64,000 bases of DNA. Origin: Hahella sp. CCB-MM4. Lineage in GTDB: Bacteria > Pseudomonadota > Gammaproteobacteria > Pseudomonadales > Oleiphilaceae. The notes under the pieces were generated by a model. It made no database searches. It saw only the letters and a list, made by a program, of their open reading frames with translations, and had not been told where the DNA came from. The position numbers and the translations under genes were made by a program. The stretch lies in assembly GCF_002260525.1 (NCBI RefSeq), contig NZ_MRYI01000001.1:62001-126000 (forward strand). The letters are read 5' to 3'. Below are positions 9,188 through 18,195 of this stretch, one piece after another. Numbering within the stretch: the stretch's first letter is position 1; each line of letters opens with the position of its first letter.

Positions 9188-9249
9188 AGAAAATAACTTG
9201 GTTGCAGTACCCACTGAATTATTGCATCCCTGTGATGATAGCGTGAATT

Positions 9250-9284
9250 CCTGGTGACCGTCGATTTACAGGACGGTTACCAGG
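9250..9284. promoter_or_regulatory. Inverted repeat upstream of the WS/DGAT gene
   Basis: CCTGGTGACCGTC at 9250-9262 pairs with GACGGTTACCAGG at 9272-9284 across nine bases, 13 pairs including one G-U. It sits about 63 bases before the WS/DGAT start and could be an operator or a 5'-UTR hairpin. The rest of the 9188-9573 gap shows no gene; a short AAGGTTTG/AGACCTT imperfect palindrome occurs near 9436. Confidence 0.5.
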
Positions 9285-9573
9285 AGATTACAAAATGTTA
9301 CAATCATCCCACATACCCAGACCTATAATCGGGTAATCAACTACTGCCAGGATGGCCCTGCCAAGCATTATCCGCTTGTATTATATGGCATGATGAAAGG
9401 ACCAATCGGGGATGTCTATTATCCGAAGGTTTGTTTCAGACCTTTGTCGAGTGCCCCGAATACTACAAAGAATAACGATAATCCCGTCCCGGGCTCCCAA
9501 AATCCACATTATTATGGTTAGGGAATATACTGGGTAAAAAACGGGGGCATAGGCAGACTGGGAGTACAACTCA

Positions 9574-10509
9574 ATGAAAGCCATTCATGCACGAAAGTTA
9601 TTGCGTCCGATTGACCCCGCGTATACCGAAATGTTCTCCGGGCGGGTTTATTCTATAGGCAAAGGCGCAGCCTCTGTCAGAAACCACAGTGCACCTGCCG
9701 AAAATACAGTGATAGGTGTTCACGGATTCCTGGAAAACCACTGTTACTTTACCCAAACCTACCAGGCTCCCGATACTGAGCTTATATTGCTGACCTGCAG
9801 CAACTACCACATTCCAGTCAGCGGTCCGACGGTGGTGGAAGCCCCCTGGCAAAAACCAATCAAATATCTGGAAGCCACGATCGAATATGACGCTTCCATT
9901 CTCAACCAAACCATCGAGAACCTGCCTTCAACTAAGAGAATCAGAGTTCACGGACACAGCCGTGGCGGTGCTGTGATCATGGAAGCCATGTTACAACGCC
10001 CGGAGCTGTTTAAGGATATTGATGTGGTGTTGGAAGCCCCGGTACTCCCACAGGGGAAACTACATCCACTGGTCAGTGTCCTGCTGGATCCGGTCAGCCA
10101 TGGTATGTGGCCCTGGGTCATTCGCCTGATCAACTCAGCCCCGTCAACCGCTTACGGACAGACCTTCTTCGGCAAAATCAATCCCAGAAAAAGGGCTTTG
10201 CTGGACAAACTGTTTGCCGCGACCAGAGACCACCTGACCATCGTGCGAAACATTGAAAACATCATCGCATGGATGGAGAAAACCGGGCCTGATGCCTATA
10301 AGCACATGCGTCACGGAACAATTCTGATCCCTAAAATAGATCGCATCCTTGATCGCGAAGCCATGCTGAAAAGCGCAGAGCACTCGGCCAACGCCATTCG
10401 CATCATTGAGACGGGTGCAACCAGTCACTTTGTCACCCTGGACAGCCAGGAGTGGGTGCCCTCTCTTGCGCACCTGCCTGAGCTTCATGCAAAGGTAAAC
10501 GCAAGCTGA
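9574..10509 (+). CDS. Alpha/beta hydrolase
   Basis: 311 residues. The nucleophile elbow is GHSRGG (127-132, Ser129), and a GVHGF oxyanion-type loop lies at about 48-52. A late acidic residue and the histidine in ATSHF near residue 290 would complete a Ser-Asp-His triad. No signal peptide or membrane segment, so probably cytoplasmic. Start ATG follows GGGAG. It is divergent from the wax ester synthase/DGAT gene, which suggests, but does not show, a role in neutral-lipid or wax turnover such as an esterase or lipase. The substrate is unknown. A 14-base tandem repeat and a small hairpin follow. Confidence 0.8.
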   Translation: MKAIHARKLLRPIDPAYTEMFSGRVYSIGKGAASVRNHSAPAENTVIGVHGFLENHCYFTQTYQAPDTELILLTCSNYHIPVSGPTVVEAPWQKPIKYLEATIEYDASILNQTIENLPSTKRIRVHGHSRGGAVIMEAMLQRPELFKDIDVVLEAPVLPQGKLHPLVSVLLDPVSHGMWPWVIRLINSAPSTAYGQTFFGKINPRKRALLDKLFAATRDHLTIVRNIENIIAWMEKTGPDAYKHMRHGTILIPKIDRILDREAMLKSAEHSANAIRIIETGATSHFVTLDSQEWVPSLAHLPELHAKVNAS

Positions 10510-10514
10510 CTTTC

Positions 10515-10542
10515 TTTAAAGTGCGCGCTTTACAGTGCGCGG
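10515..10542. repeat. Two tandem 14-base repeats
   Basis: TTTAAAGTGCGCGC is followed at once by TTTACAGTGCGCGG (two mismatches), immediately after the stop of the hydrolase gene. Confidence 0.75.
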
Positions 10543-10551
10543 CAGCCTGCT

Positions 10552-10569
10552 CTAGGTAGGCGTACCTAG
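10552..10569. terminator. Short perfect hairpin after the hydrolase gene
   Basis: CTAGGTA and TACCTAG flank a four-base loop. No T run follows at once, so termination is only possible, not certain. Confidence 0.35.
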
Positions 10570-10655
10570 ACTTTCTCGGTTACACTCCTGCTGCGCAGGC
10601 AACATATACGCCTGCGGTTTCCCAAATGAATCTTTAACCAACCTACTGAGATCCG

Positions 10656-11390
10656 ATGTCCAAAGAAAAGCTGCTGAGTGTACAAGCCAAGACCCCCCAT
10701 ACCCGAAGACTTCAGCAGTTACTTCTGGAATACAATGAATATCGCAAGCAACGGGATCTACATCCGCTGGGGGAGTTCATCGATTACCTTGGCGATTGGC
10801 AGATCACCCGGCTGAAAAGAACCCATCACGATCTCTATGCAACTCCGCAGTATCACGATGCCCTGGAGTTTCTATTGAAGGATTTATATTCCCCCAAAGA
10901 GTTCACCCAACGGGACGCAGATTTGGAGCGTATATTTCCCAAAATGGTCAAGCTTCTTCCAGACCAGGCGTTGGGCACCGTTGCCAACCTGATCGAACTC
11001 AACCTGCTGACCCAGAAGCTGGATGAGCACATGGCGGTGGTGTTAGCCGAGGAAATGAACGTAAAAGAAATAACCGAGACGACTTACGCCGAAGCCTTTC
11101 GCCGATGTGACAATCTTTCCGTCAGGGAGCATCAGATTCATCTGATACAAAGCTCTGGTGAAGAACTTGAAAAATACGTAAAAAGCCGTTTCCTGAGCTT
11201 CAGCCTTTCAATCACACAAGGCGCGGCGGAAATGGCCGGTCTGGGCCAACTGCATCAGTTCCTGGTCAGGGGGATGAAAGCTTTCAAGGAAATCGGGGGA
11301 GTGAAATCGTTACTGGATAGCATTGTCTTGCGGGAACGCGATATTCTACAGAGAATATATGCCGGTCATGAAACACCATTTGCGACTTAA
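10656..11390 (+). CDS. FFLEELY-motif family protein, function unknown
   Basis: 244 residues, mostly helical, no signal peptide or membrane segment. Residues about 66-80 (YHDALEFLLKDLYSPKEF) resemble the signature of a family annotated only as FFLEELY-motif proteins, here varied to FLLKDLY. This is followed by a long acidic/basic helical region and a RERDILQ segment near the C-terminus. Cytoplasmic. Family function is not known to me. It lies between lipid-storage-type genes and the ubiquinone operon; a hairpin terminator follows at 11398-11425. Upstream spacing from the hydrolase gene is 146 bases, so it may have its own promoter. Confidence 0.7.
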   Translation: MSKEKLLSVQAKTPHTRRLQQLLLEYNEYRKQRDLHPLGEFIDYLGDWQITRLKRTHHDLYATPQYHDALEFLLKDLYSPKEFTQRDADLERIFPKMVKLLPDQALGTVANLIELNLLTQKLDEHMAVVLAEEMNVKEITETTYAEAFRRCDNLSVREHQIHLIQSSGEELEKYVKSRFLSFSLSITQGAAEMAGLGQLHQFLVRGMKAFKEIGGVKSLLDSIVLRERDILQRIYAGHETPFAT

Positions 11391-11397
11391 TGGCACC

Positions 11398-11425
11398 AAG
11401 AGCCTGCACACTCTGACAGGCTCTT
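11398..11425 (+). terminator. Hairpin terminator after the FFLEELY-type gene
   Basis: AAGAGCCTG and CAGGCTCTT form a perfect nine-base stem around a ten-base loop. It starts seven bases past the stop codon and lies between two convergent genes. The downstream T content is modest. Confidence 0.6.
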
Positions 11426-11486
11426 GCTTGGTATTCACAATCATCACAATCCGGACCACCATCGATCCGGATGCCTCTGATTCAGG

Positions 11487-11768
11487 TCAAACCACCCCAT
11501 CCATATTATCCAGATGATTGTGAACCTCCTGTTCAATACGATCTTTGAAAGGTCGCACCAGCAATCCCAGCTCGAGGCGGATATGGAGCTTTCCGGGAGT
11601 CACTTCAAGCTGCCCCTTGATTCCCGAACGCTTGAACTTCAGCACGTTATCCTGCCACTGATAGTCAACGCTAAACCGTTCTGACAGGCTGACTGCCAGT
11701 TCATTGGCAGTTTCCTTGGCGTGCTCGATATCCATGGTGTGGTCACGGGTTATTTCAATCACCGACAT
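11487..11768 (-). CDS. Polyhydroxyalkanoic acid system family protein
   Basis: 93 residues with the pattern of the small PHA-granule-region family: an N-terminal strand (ITRDHTM), a helix with AKETANELAVSLSERF, then alternating strands (YQWQDNVLKFKRSGIKGQLEV) and a C-terminal helix. In Pseudomonas such genes lie beside phasins and close to ubiE, and the same closeness to ubiE is seen here. No PHA synthase or phasin is present in the window, so a granule role is inferred from family only. Soluble, no signal peptide. Start ATG at 11768; a second in-frame ATG at codon 12 would remove the first strand. Confidence 0.75.
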   Translation of the reverse strand: MSVIEITRDHTMDIEHAKETANELAVSLSERFSVDYQWQDNVLKFKRSGIKGQLEVTPGKLHIRLELGLLVRPFKDRIEQEVHNHLDNMDGVV

Positions 11769-12011
11769 GTCTTACAACCTTTCACTAGTGTTCGTTCTTG
11801 AATAATGTGCGGATATTACCCCATCAATTTCCTCACGTCCTCACTCAGTGTCAATGACGGCCGCCTTTAGCTCATAAGACGCTCAATAACAGTATATTGA
11901 CGGGAATCTGCACCCGGATTAGCACTATATATTCTCTCTCTGCGATTGCGGGTAGGACTTTCTTAACGAGATGAGTAGAATACCGTCCATCATTGCATTA
12001 GGAGAGGGTCC

Positions 12012-12761
12012 ATGGCCGACCAAAACACCACACATTTTGGCTACAAGGAAGTACCTGCCAAAGAGAAGGAGTCACACGTCGCCAAGGTGTTCGACTCCGT
12101 CGCCAGCAAATACGACATTATGAATGACCTGATGTCACTGGGTATCCATCGACTGTGGAAGCGCTTCACAATCGACAAAAGCGGTGTAAGAGCCGGACAT
12201 GCGGTTTTGGATATTGCCGGTGGAACCGGAGATCTGGCGAAGAAATTCGCACGTATCGTGGGGCCGACTGGACGTGTGGTACTGGCCGATATCAATGCTT
12301 CCATGCTTGAGGTGGGACGCGACCGGTTAACCGACGAAGGGTTTGGCGGACAAATAGAATTTGTGCAGGCCAATGCCGAAGCGCTCCCGTTTCCTGACAA
12401 TACGTTTGATTGCATCACCATTGCCTTTGGATTACGCAACGTCACCAATAAAGATACCGCCTTGGCCGATATGGCCAGAGTGCTCAAACCCGGCGGACGT
12501 CTCTTGGTGCTGGAATTTTCCAAACCGGAAAATCCCCTGCTGACCAAGGCCTATGACACTTACTCCTTCACAGCCCTTCCCATGATCGGGCAACTGGTCG
12601 CCAACGACAGCGAAAGCTATCGTTATCTGGCAGAGTCCATCCGGATGCATCCTGACCAGGAAACCCTGAAAGGCATGATGGAAGAAGCAGGCTTAAGTCT
12701 CTGCAAGTACTACAACCTGACCGGCGGGATTGTCGCGCTGCACACCGGAATTAAGGCCTGA
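12012..12761 (+). CDS. ubiE: Ubiquinone/menaquinone C-methyltransferase UbiE
   Basis: 249 residues, a class I SAM-dependent methyltransferase that adds the C-2 methyl of the ubiquinone (and menaquinone) ring. Visible hallmarks: the N-terminal [19 protein letters not shown] motif, the SAM loop [10 protein letters not shown], and the family motif [12 protein letters not shown]. The length matches E. coli UbiE (251). Start ATG follows AGGAGAGGG. It opens the ubiE-ubiJ-ubiB operon; the ubiJ start lies eight bases after the stop. Cytoplasmic, acting in the Ubi complex. Confidence 0.97.
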   Translation: MADQNTTHFGYKEVPAKEKESHVAKVFDSVASKYDIMNDLMSLGIHRLWKRFTIDKSGVRAGHAVLDIAGGTGDLAKKFARIVGPTGRVVLADINASMLEVGRDRLTDEGFGGQIEFVQANAEALPFPDNTFDCITIAFGLRNVTNKDTALADMARVLKPGGRLLVLEFSKPENPLLTKAYDTYSFTALPMIGQLVANDSESYRYLAESIRMHPDQETLKGMMEEAGLSLCKYYNLTGGIVALHTGIKA

Positions 12762-12768
12762 GCAAGGA

Positions 12769-13398
12769 ATGACCATTTCTCCAACTCTGCTTTCAGCTCT
12801 GTCTCTGGCGTTGGAGGAAGTCGCCAATCAGGTGATTTCCCTCGACGCAGCCAGCACCCACAGATTGGAAAAGCTCAGTGGCAGGTGGGTTTCCGTTGAG
12901 GTACTGCCCTTTCAGCTGCAACTCTATTTCGGACTTGGCTATCCGGTAAGAGTCGCAGTCGCGCGGGACGATGACAATGATTTATCGATTGCAGGATCCC
13001 CCGGCGCATTCCTCCGTTATCTGCAAGGAGACCATCAGGCCGAGGGACTAGATCTGAGCGGGGACGTCAGCCTCGCCCAGCAACTGGCGGCCACACTGGC
13101 CAACCTGGAGGTTGACTGGGATGCGAAGCTGGCAGATGTGATGGGAGATGTGCCCGCCCATCTGATTGGCAAGGGCGCCAGAGGTATCGGAAGCTGGTTG
13201 AGCCATGTAAGGCGCAGTTTTTTGGCTGACGCTGAGGAATACATCCACCACGAAACCCAATCACTCCCGAACAAGGACGAGGCGGAATACTGGTCAGAGC
13301 AGGTTGAACAGGCCCGCATGACCCTGGACCGCCTGGAGGCCCGCATCCGCCGACTGGAAAGCAACACACAACAACGCAATATAGAAGATCAGCAGTGA
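12769..13398 (+). CDS. ubiJ: Ubiquinone biosynthesis accessory factor UbiJ
   Basis: 209 residues. The N-terminal part is an SCP2-like lipid-binding domain and the C-terminal 50 residues are a charged coiled coil ([20 protein letters not shown]). UbiJ binds the hydrophobic ubiquinone intermediates and supports the cytosolic Ubi complex. I chose the ATG at 12769, preceded by AAGGA; an open frame extends upstream but overlaps ubiE. The ubiB GTG overlaps its stop by four bases, showing tight coupling. Confidence 0.93.
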   Translation: MTISPTLLSALSLALEEVANQVISLDAASTHRLEKLSGRWVSVEVLPFQLQLYFGLGYPVRVAVARDDDNDLSIAGSPGAFLRYLQGDHQAEGLDLSGDVSLAQQLAATLANLEVDWDAKLADVMGDVPAHLIGKGARGIGSWLSHVRRSFLADAEEYIHHETQSLPNKDEAEYWSEQVEQARMTLDRLEARIRRLESNTQQRNIEDQQ

Positions 13399-15035
13399 GA
13401 AGACTGTATCGTTTTATCAGCATTATCTGGGTCATCTGCCGTTATCGACTGGATGAGTTTGCTCCCTTAACCGCTTTGCCCCTGCCACTCAGGCTCTTAT
13501 TCCTATTCGCCCCCTGGCACTTCTTCCCACGTCCCAAAATGAGTCGCGGAGAGCGTTTGCGAAAGGCTTTGGAGCAATTGGGACCGATTTTCGTTAAGTT
13601 CGGGCAAATCTTGTCGACCCGTAGGGACCTGCTGCCGGAAGACCTGGCCAACGAGCTTAAGAACCTTCAGGATCGTGTCCCTCCATTTCCGGGCGAACAG
13701 GCCATTGCCATCATCCAGAAATCCCTGAAAGCGCCTGTTGATCAGGTATTTGACAACTTTGAAGCACAACCGATGGCCTCAGCGTCCATCGCCCAGGTCC
13801 ATACGGCAAGGCTCAAAACCGGTCAGGATGTAGTCGTTAAGGTTATCCGCCCTGATATTGAGAAAGTTATTCGCATCGATATTGCCTTAATGCTGATGTT
13901 TGCCAATCTGGTGGAAACCTACTGGGAAGACGGCAAACGGCTTCACCCGGTTGAAGTGGTGGAAGACTATGAACACACCATCATCGACGAACTGGATTTA
14001 CAACGGGAGGCAGCCAACACCTCGCAGCTAAAACGCAATTTTGCCAATTCAAACCTGATCTATATTCCGGAAGTGTATTGGGACTATACCTCCCAACGTG
14101 TGTTGGTGATGGAACGCATCTATGGAATCCCCATTGCAGAAGTGGAGTCTCTTAAAAAGGCTGGAGTGAATCTCAAACTCCTGGCTGAAAGAGGCGTAGA
14201 GATATTCTTTACCCAGGTTTTCAGGGACAGTTTTTTCCACGCGGACATGCACCCCGGCAATATTTTTGTGGATATCAGCAACCCCGCTGACCCACGGTAT
14301 ATCGCCATCGACTGCGGCATCGTGGGCACCCTGACACAGGAAGACCAGAGCTATCTGGCACGAAACCTTTTGGCTTTTTTCAAACGGGACTACCGCCAGG
14401 TGGCGGCTTTGCATGTCTCATCCGGCTGGGTCCCGGAACATACCAAGGTCAATGAATTCGAAGCAGCGATACGCACCGTCTGCGAACCCATATTCGAAAA
14501 GCCGCTGAAAGATATTTCCTTTGGCCAGTTTCTTCTCCGCTTGTTCCAGACAGCAAGGCGCTTCGATATGGAAGTCCAGCCACAGTTGGTATTGCTTCAG
14601 AAGACACTGCTGAATATTGAAGGCTTGGGACGACAACTGTATCCGGACCTTGATCTCTGGAGTACCGCCCATCCCTATCTGGAAAACTGGATGCGGCAAC
14701 GGGTGGCTCCCCCCGGCCTGTTCAAAGCCATCAAGCAACAGTTACCGAACTGGCTGGAACAAACCCCCGAGCTGCCGCAGGTCCTCTATGAAGCGGTTGA
14801 TCAACTTCGCCACCTTGACCGCTATAACCGGGCCAACCAGAACAGCCTGGATGCCTTAAACCGGGCATTGGCCAAGGATAAACAGCAGAGAAAAGATTTC
14901 TGGCTCGGAAGTGTTACACTGGGAGTGGCTGGATATCTGGCTTTCAGCCAACCTTCAGTTGTGCTGCAGGATATCCACTGGAGTGTTTGGGCACTCAGCA
15001 CCGTAGGCATTTATCTGGTAGCCCGTCCTAAATAA
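13395..15035 (+). CDS. ubiB: Ubiquinone biosynthesis atypical kinase UbiB
   Basis: 546 residues, a member of the ADCK/UbiB atypical kinase family. The family-defining KFGQ motif ([16 protein letters not shown]), the alanine-rich loop [11 protein letters not shown], the catalytic HADMHPGN and the metal-binding D of AIDCGIVG are all visible. Two hydrophobic segments at the C-terminus ([11 protein letters not shown] and [11 protein letters not shown]) anchor it in the inner membrane. Start is GTG overlapping the ubiJ stop (GTGA). Required for early ubiquinone steps, probably helping extract membrane intermediates. Length matches E. coli UbiB (546). Confidence 0.96.
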   Translation: MRRLYRFISIIWVICRYRLDEFAPLTALPLPLRLLFLFAPWHFFPRPKMSRGERLRKALEQLGPIFVKFGQILSTRRDLLPEDLANELKNLQDRVPPFPGEQAIAIIQKSLKAPVDQVFDNFEAQPMASASIAQVHTARLKTGQDVVVKVIRPDIEKVIRIDIALMLMFANLVETYWEDGKRLHPVEVVEDYEHTIIDELDLQREAANTSQLKRNFANSNLIYIPEVYWDYTSQRVLVMERIYGIPIAEVESLKKAGVNLKLLAERGVEIFFTQVFRDSFFHADMHPGNIFVDISNPADPRYIAIDCGIVGTLTQEDQSYLARNLLAFFKRDYRQVAALHVSSGWVPEHTKVNEFEAAIRTVCEPIFEKPLKDISFGQFLLRLFQTARRFDMEVQPQLVLLQKTLLNIEGLGRQLYPDLDLWSTAHPYLENWMRQRVAPPGLFKAIKQQLPNWLEQTPELPQVLYEAVDQLRHLDRYNRANQNSLDALNRALAKDKQQRKDFWLGSVTLGVAGYLAFSQPSVVLQDIHWSVWALSTVGIYLVARPK

Positions 15036-15104
15036 TCTGACGGCCTAACCTGGTCTGAGCTGCCTATTAATGAAGTGTGTATTTTTGATAGAGAGCAAGA
15101 AAGA

Positions 15105-15497
15105 ATGAAAAACGCGCCCCTGTGGGACGAAATCAAATGGAATGAAGACGGACTGATTCCCGCTATAGCCCAGGATGCTGAGACCGGCACCGTACTGATG
15201 ATGGCCTGGATGAATGCGGACTCCCTGCAGGAAACCATTGAGCGCAGGGAAGCTGTTTACTGGTCCCGCTCCAGGCAAAAGCTCTGGCACAAAGGGGAAG
15301 CATCGGGCCATGTACAGAAAATTCACGACATATTGCTAGACTGCGATGGCGACACTCTGCTTCTGAAGGTCAATCAGATAGGAGGCATAGCCTGCCACAC
15401 CGGACGCAACAATTGTTTTTTCCGCTCCCTGGAAGGTGACGACTGGAAAGTCAACGCGGATGTCCTCAAATCACCCAAAGACATCTACGGAAAATAG
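15105..15497 (+). CDS. hisI: Phosphoribosyl-AMP cyclohydrolase HisI
   Basis: 130 residues; catalyses the third step of histidine synthesis, opening the purine ring of PR-AMP. Seen: the LMMAWMN core, VYWSRSR and WHKGEASGH motifs, D-rich Mg site in [10 protein letters not shown], and the zinc cysteines in [12 protein letters not shown]. The single-function form (hisI separate from hisE) is as in Pseudomonas. I chose the ATG at 15105 because family members start with MKN-W-DEIKW; an earlier frame start adds ten unrelated residues. It lies 70 bases after ubiB. A 140-base gap separates it from hisE. Confidence 0.95.
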   Translation: MKNAPLWDEIKWNEDGLIPAIAQDAETGTVLMMAWMNADSLQETIERREAVYWSRSRQKLWHKGEASGHVQKIHDILLDCDGDTLLLKVNQIGGIACHTGRNNCFFRSLEGDDWKVNADVLKSPKDIYGK

Positions 15498-15637
15498 GCA
15501 ATAGCGCACATGGTATGTATTATGCGTTGTCTGCCATCTGTAGAAGCTGGCGCCGGAGAAGAATCCCCGTTAACATGACTTCAGATTGTCATAATGATGA
15601 AATACATTGATACCCCCGCGGTACGACGACACTGATT

Positions 15638-15970
15638 ATGAGTAGTATATTGACTGAACTGGGGCATGTTCTGGAAGCTCGCAAGAATGCCTCACCAGAT
15701 TCCAGCTACGTCGCCAGCCTTTATGCCAAAGGAATCAACAAGATTCTGGAAAAGGTCGGCGAGGAATGCACCGAAACCATCCTGGCAGCAAAGGATGCTG
15801 AGCGTACAGGTGAAACCAGGGACCTGGTCTACGAGACCGCTGATCTGTGGTTTCATTCCCTGGTCATGTTGAGTCATCTGGATATTGAACCTCAGGCGGT
15901 ACTGGACGAACTGGCTCGCCGGTTTGATCTGTCAGGCCTTGAGGAAAAAGCCTCGCGAACCAAGAAATGA
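15638..15970 (+). CDS. hisE: Phosphoribosyl-ATP pyrophosphatase HisE
   Basis: 110 residues; hydrolyses PR-ATP to PR-AMP, the second step of histidine synthesis. It is an all-alpha MazG-like fold with the metal-binding pattern [16 protein letters not shown] and [13 protein letters not shown]. Start ATG at 15638. The gap from hisI (140 bases) is larger than in many relatives and may carry its own promoter. It is followed 63 bases later by tatA. Confidence 0.94.
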   Translation: MSSILTELGHVLEARKNASPDSSYVASLYAKGINKILEKVGEECTETILAAKDAERTGETRDLVYETADLWFHSLVMLSHLDIEPQAVLDELARRFDLSGLEEKASRTKK

Positions 15971-16033
15971 TCGCGAGAAGCCTGAATACTGAAAGAATTG
16001 AGAAGTTTTTAGTTAATATTGAGGAGCAACACC

Positions 16034-16285
16034 ATGGGCATTTCCATGTGGCAATTACTCATCGTTCTTGTGATTGTGGTTCTGCTGTTCGGGACCAAGA
16101 AGCTGAAGAACATCGGCGGAGACCTGGGCAGCGCCATCAAAGGCTTTAAAAATGCCATGAATGATGAAAGCAAGGACAACAAGGATCATCAGGAAGACCC
16201 CAAGCTTGAGCAGAAAAAAGCTGATGAGAAAGTGATCGAGGGTACCGCACAGCGCGAAAGTACCACTGAGACCAAGCAAAGCTGA
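16034..16285 (+). CDS. tatA: Sec-independent translocase protein TatA
   Basis: 83 residues: one N-terminal membrane helix ([15 protein letters not shown]), the hinge [14 protein letters not shown], an amphipathic helix and a charged tail rich in K, E and D. TatA polymerises to form the transport pore for folded proteins. I chose the ATG at 16034, which follows GAGGAG; a TTG five codons earlier precedes this ribosome site. The stop codon lies inside a perfect 10-base hairpin (16276-16297). Confidence 0.96.
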   Translation: MGISMWQLLIVLVIVVLLFGTKKLKNIGGDLGSAIKGFKNAMNDESKDNKDHQEDPKLEQKKADEKVIEGTAQRESTTETKQS

Positions 16286-16297
16286 TTTCAGCTTTGC
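16276..16297 (+). promoter_or_regulatory. Perfect hairpin across the tatA stop codon
   Basis: GCAAAGCTGA and TCAGCTTTGC are separated by two bases. The stem covers the last tatA codons and the TGA. It may stabilise the tatA transcript or reduce read-through to tatBC, giving more TatA than TatB or TatC. Confidence 0.5.
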
Positions 16298-16341
16298 ACT
16301 GATTTCCAACAATCATTTTCCATTACAGACAGAGCAGCTAT

Positions 16342-16683
16342 ATGTTCGACATTGGCTTTGCCGAATTGCTGGTAGTTGGCGTTATCGCATTGCTGGTATT
16401 GGGGCCTGAGCGCCTTCCCCACGCCGCCCGGACCACAGGTCGCTGGGTCGGCAAGATGCGCCGCATGGTCAGCCAGATGACCCAGGAAATTGACCGCCAG
16501 CTCAAAGCAGATGAGTTACGCGAAAAACTACGCAAGGAGGGGGACACTCTCGGCCTGGAAAAAATCCAGAAAACCGTCGATGACGCCCTCTCTAAAGCCA
16601 AGAAGTTCGAACATATGGTTGAAAAGCCAGAGACTTCTGCTGACAAGAAACCCGACCAGCCATCCAGCTCTTCAAATTTATGA
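16342..16683 (+). CDS. tatB: Sec-independent translocase protein TatB
   Basis: 113 residues with the TatB pattern: [26 protein letters not shown] (membrane helix then the GPERLP hinge), a long amphipathic helix and a polar, lysine/glutamate/serine-rich tail. TatB with TatC forms the receptor for twin-arginine signal peptides. Its stop overlaps the tatC start by four bases (ATGA). Confidence 0.96.
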   Translation: MFDIGFAELLVVGVIALLVLGPERLPHAARTTGRWVGKMRRMVSQMTQEIDRQLKADELREKLRKEGDTLGLEKIQKTVDDALSKAKKFEHMVEKPETSADKKPDQPSSSSNL

Positions 16684-17459
16684 GTGCCCCTGAATCCCCT
16701 ATGCCAGAGTCTGAAGAAAATCTGACCGAGCAGCCATTGATTGAGCATCTGGTAGAGCTGCGAAACCGTCTGCTGAAAATCGTCGCCGCGGTATTGATTG
16801 TATTTGCCCCGCTGTTTGCCTTTGCCAACGATCTTTACGGGATACTTTCGAAACCTTTGCGCGCAGCACTGCCCGAAGGCGCTACCATGATTGCCACGCA
16901 GGTCGCCTCACCGTTTCTGGCACCGTTTAAGCTGACGCTGGTATTGGCGATATTTCTCGCTGTCCCATACATTCTTTACCAAATCTGGAGCTTTATCGCG
17001 CCGGCACTTTACCGGCACGAGAAACGGCTTGCCATCCCGATGCTGGTGAGCAGCGTTATGCTGTTTTACCTGGGAGTGGCATTCGCCTATTTTGTCGTCT
17101 TTCCCTTGGCTTTTGCCTTTTTTGCCGGCGCCAGCCCGGAAGGCGTCTCCATGATGACCGACATCAACAGCTATCTGGATTTTGTACTTAAGCTTTTCTT
17201 TGCCTTTGGTATCGCTTTTGAGATTCCCATTGCCACCATGTTGATGGTAAAAGCGGGCATCACCACAGCAGACAGCCTCAGGGAAAAACGCCCCTATGTC
17301 ATTGTCGCATGCTTTGTATTCGGTATGCTGCTGACCCCGCCTGACGTGATTTCGCAAACACTGTTGGCGGTCCCCATGTGGCTGTTGTTTGAAGCAGGCG
17401 TTTTCTGCTGCCGCTGGTTGACGGTAAGCCCACAGCCTCAGGATTCCGCTGAGTCGTGA
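16680..17459 (+). CDS. tatC: Sec-independent translocase protein TatC
   Basis: 259 residues with six predicted membrane helices. The N-terminal cytoplasmic segment has the TatC signature [14 protein letters not shown], including the conserved Glu and Arg of the signal-peptide site. Later [19 protein letters not shown] is the conserved end of the fifth/sixth helix region. It binds RR signal peptides at the inner membrane. The start overlaps tatB by four bases and the rsmE GTG overlaps its stop by four, so tatABC and rsmE form one transcription unit. Confidence 0.97.
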   Translation: MSAPESPMPESEENLTEQPLIEHLVELRNRLLKIVAAVLIVFAPLFAFANDLYGILSKPLRAALPEGATMIATQVASPFLAPFKLTLVLAIFLAVPYILYQIWSFIAPALYRHEKRLAIPMLVSSVMLFYLGVAFAYFVVFPLAFAFFAGASPEGVSMMTDINSYLDFVLKLFFAFGIAFEIPIATMLMVKAGITTADSLREKRPYVIVACFVFGMLLTPPDVISQTLLAVPMWLLFEAGVFCCRWLTVSPQPQDSAES

Positions 17460-18169
17460 ACTTTCTGCTATTCGCTGCGGAAGAACTTTCTGCAGACGGG
17501 ATACTGCATTTACCTTCCGATGATCGCAGGTCCCGTCACATTACGTCCGTGCTTAAACTGCAGCCGAAAGACTCCCTCAAGGTTGGTCAGCTTGGGGGCA
17601 AAATGGGATCGGCGGAAGTGCTGAAGCACACCTCTGCGGGCTACGACCTTGCCGTCACATTAACAGCCCCCCCTCCTCCTGAGTTGGATTTAACCCTGAT
17701 TCTTGCTCTTCCAAGACCGAAGATGATGAGGCGGGTGATCGAAAATATTGCAGCCTTAGGAGTCAAGCACCTGATTCTCCTGAATGCCTACAAAGTCGAA
17801 AAAAGCTATTGGCAAACGCCATGGCTTGAGGCTGAAACTCTGCGTCATCACTGCCTTCTTGGCTTGGAGCAGTCAGGCGACACCATAGTTCCCCGCATAG
17901 AACAGAAAAAACGCTTCAAGCCGTTCGTGGAAGACGAACTACCCGGCATTATCCAGGGCCACAGCGCCTGGGTAGCTCATCCCGGAAGCGAAAAAGGAAT
18001 CCCGGAAACACCGGCATCAATGGTACTCGCCATTGGCCCGGAAGGTGGGTTTACCCCTTATGAAGTTGGTAAATTACAGGAAGCAGGCTGCCAGAGCTTC
18101 AGCCTGGGCTCTCGAATACTACGGGTAGAAACGGTTGTACCAGCACTTCTGGGTCGACTCTATCTGTAG
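17456..18169 (+). CDS. rsmE: 16S rRNA (uracil-1498-N3)-methyltransferase RsmE
   Basis: 237 residues, SPOUT family. The N-terminal PUA-like part ([19 protein letters not shown]) is followed by the trefoil-knot domain with [21 protein letters not shown], the SAM loop [11 protein letters not shown] and the C-terminal [16 protein letters not shown]. It methylates U1498 of 16S rRNA. The GTG start overlaps the tatC stop. It converges on the ubiI-like gene with a 26-base gap and no obvious terminator. Confidence 0.95.
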   Translation: MNFLLFAAEELSADGILHLPSDDRRSRHITSVLKLQPKDSLKVGQLGGKMGSAEVLKHTSAGYDLAVTLTAPPPPELDLTLILALPRPKMMRRVIENIAALGVKHLILLNAYKVEKSYWQTPWLEAETLRHHCLLGLEQSGDTIVPRIEQKKRFKPFVEDELPGIIQGHSAWVAHPGSEKGIPETPASMVLAIGPEGGFTPYEVGKLQEAGCQSFSLGSRILRVETVVPALLGRLYL

Positions 18170-18195
18170 CCAACAACAGCAGAGAGTTTGCCCCG

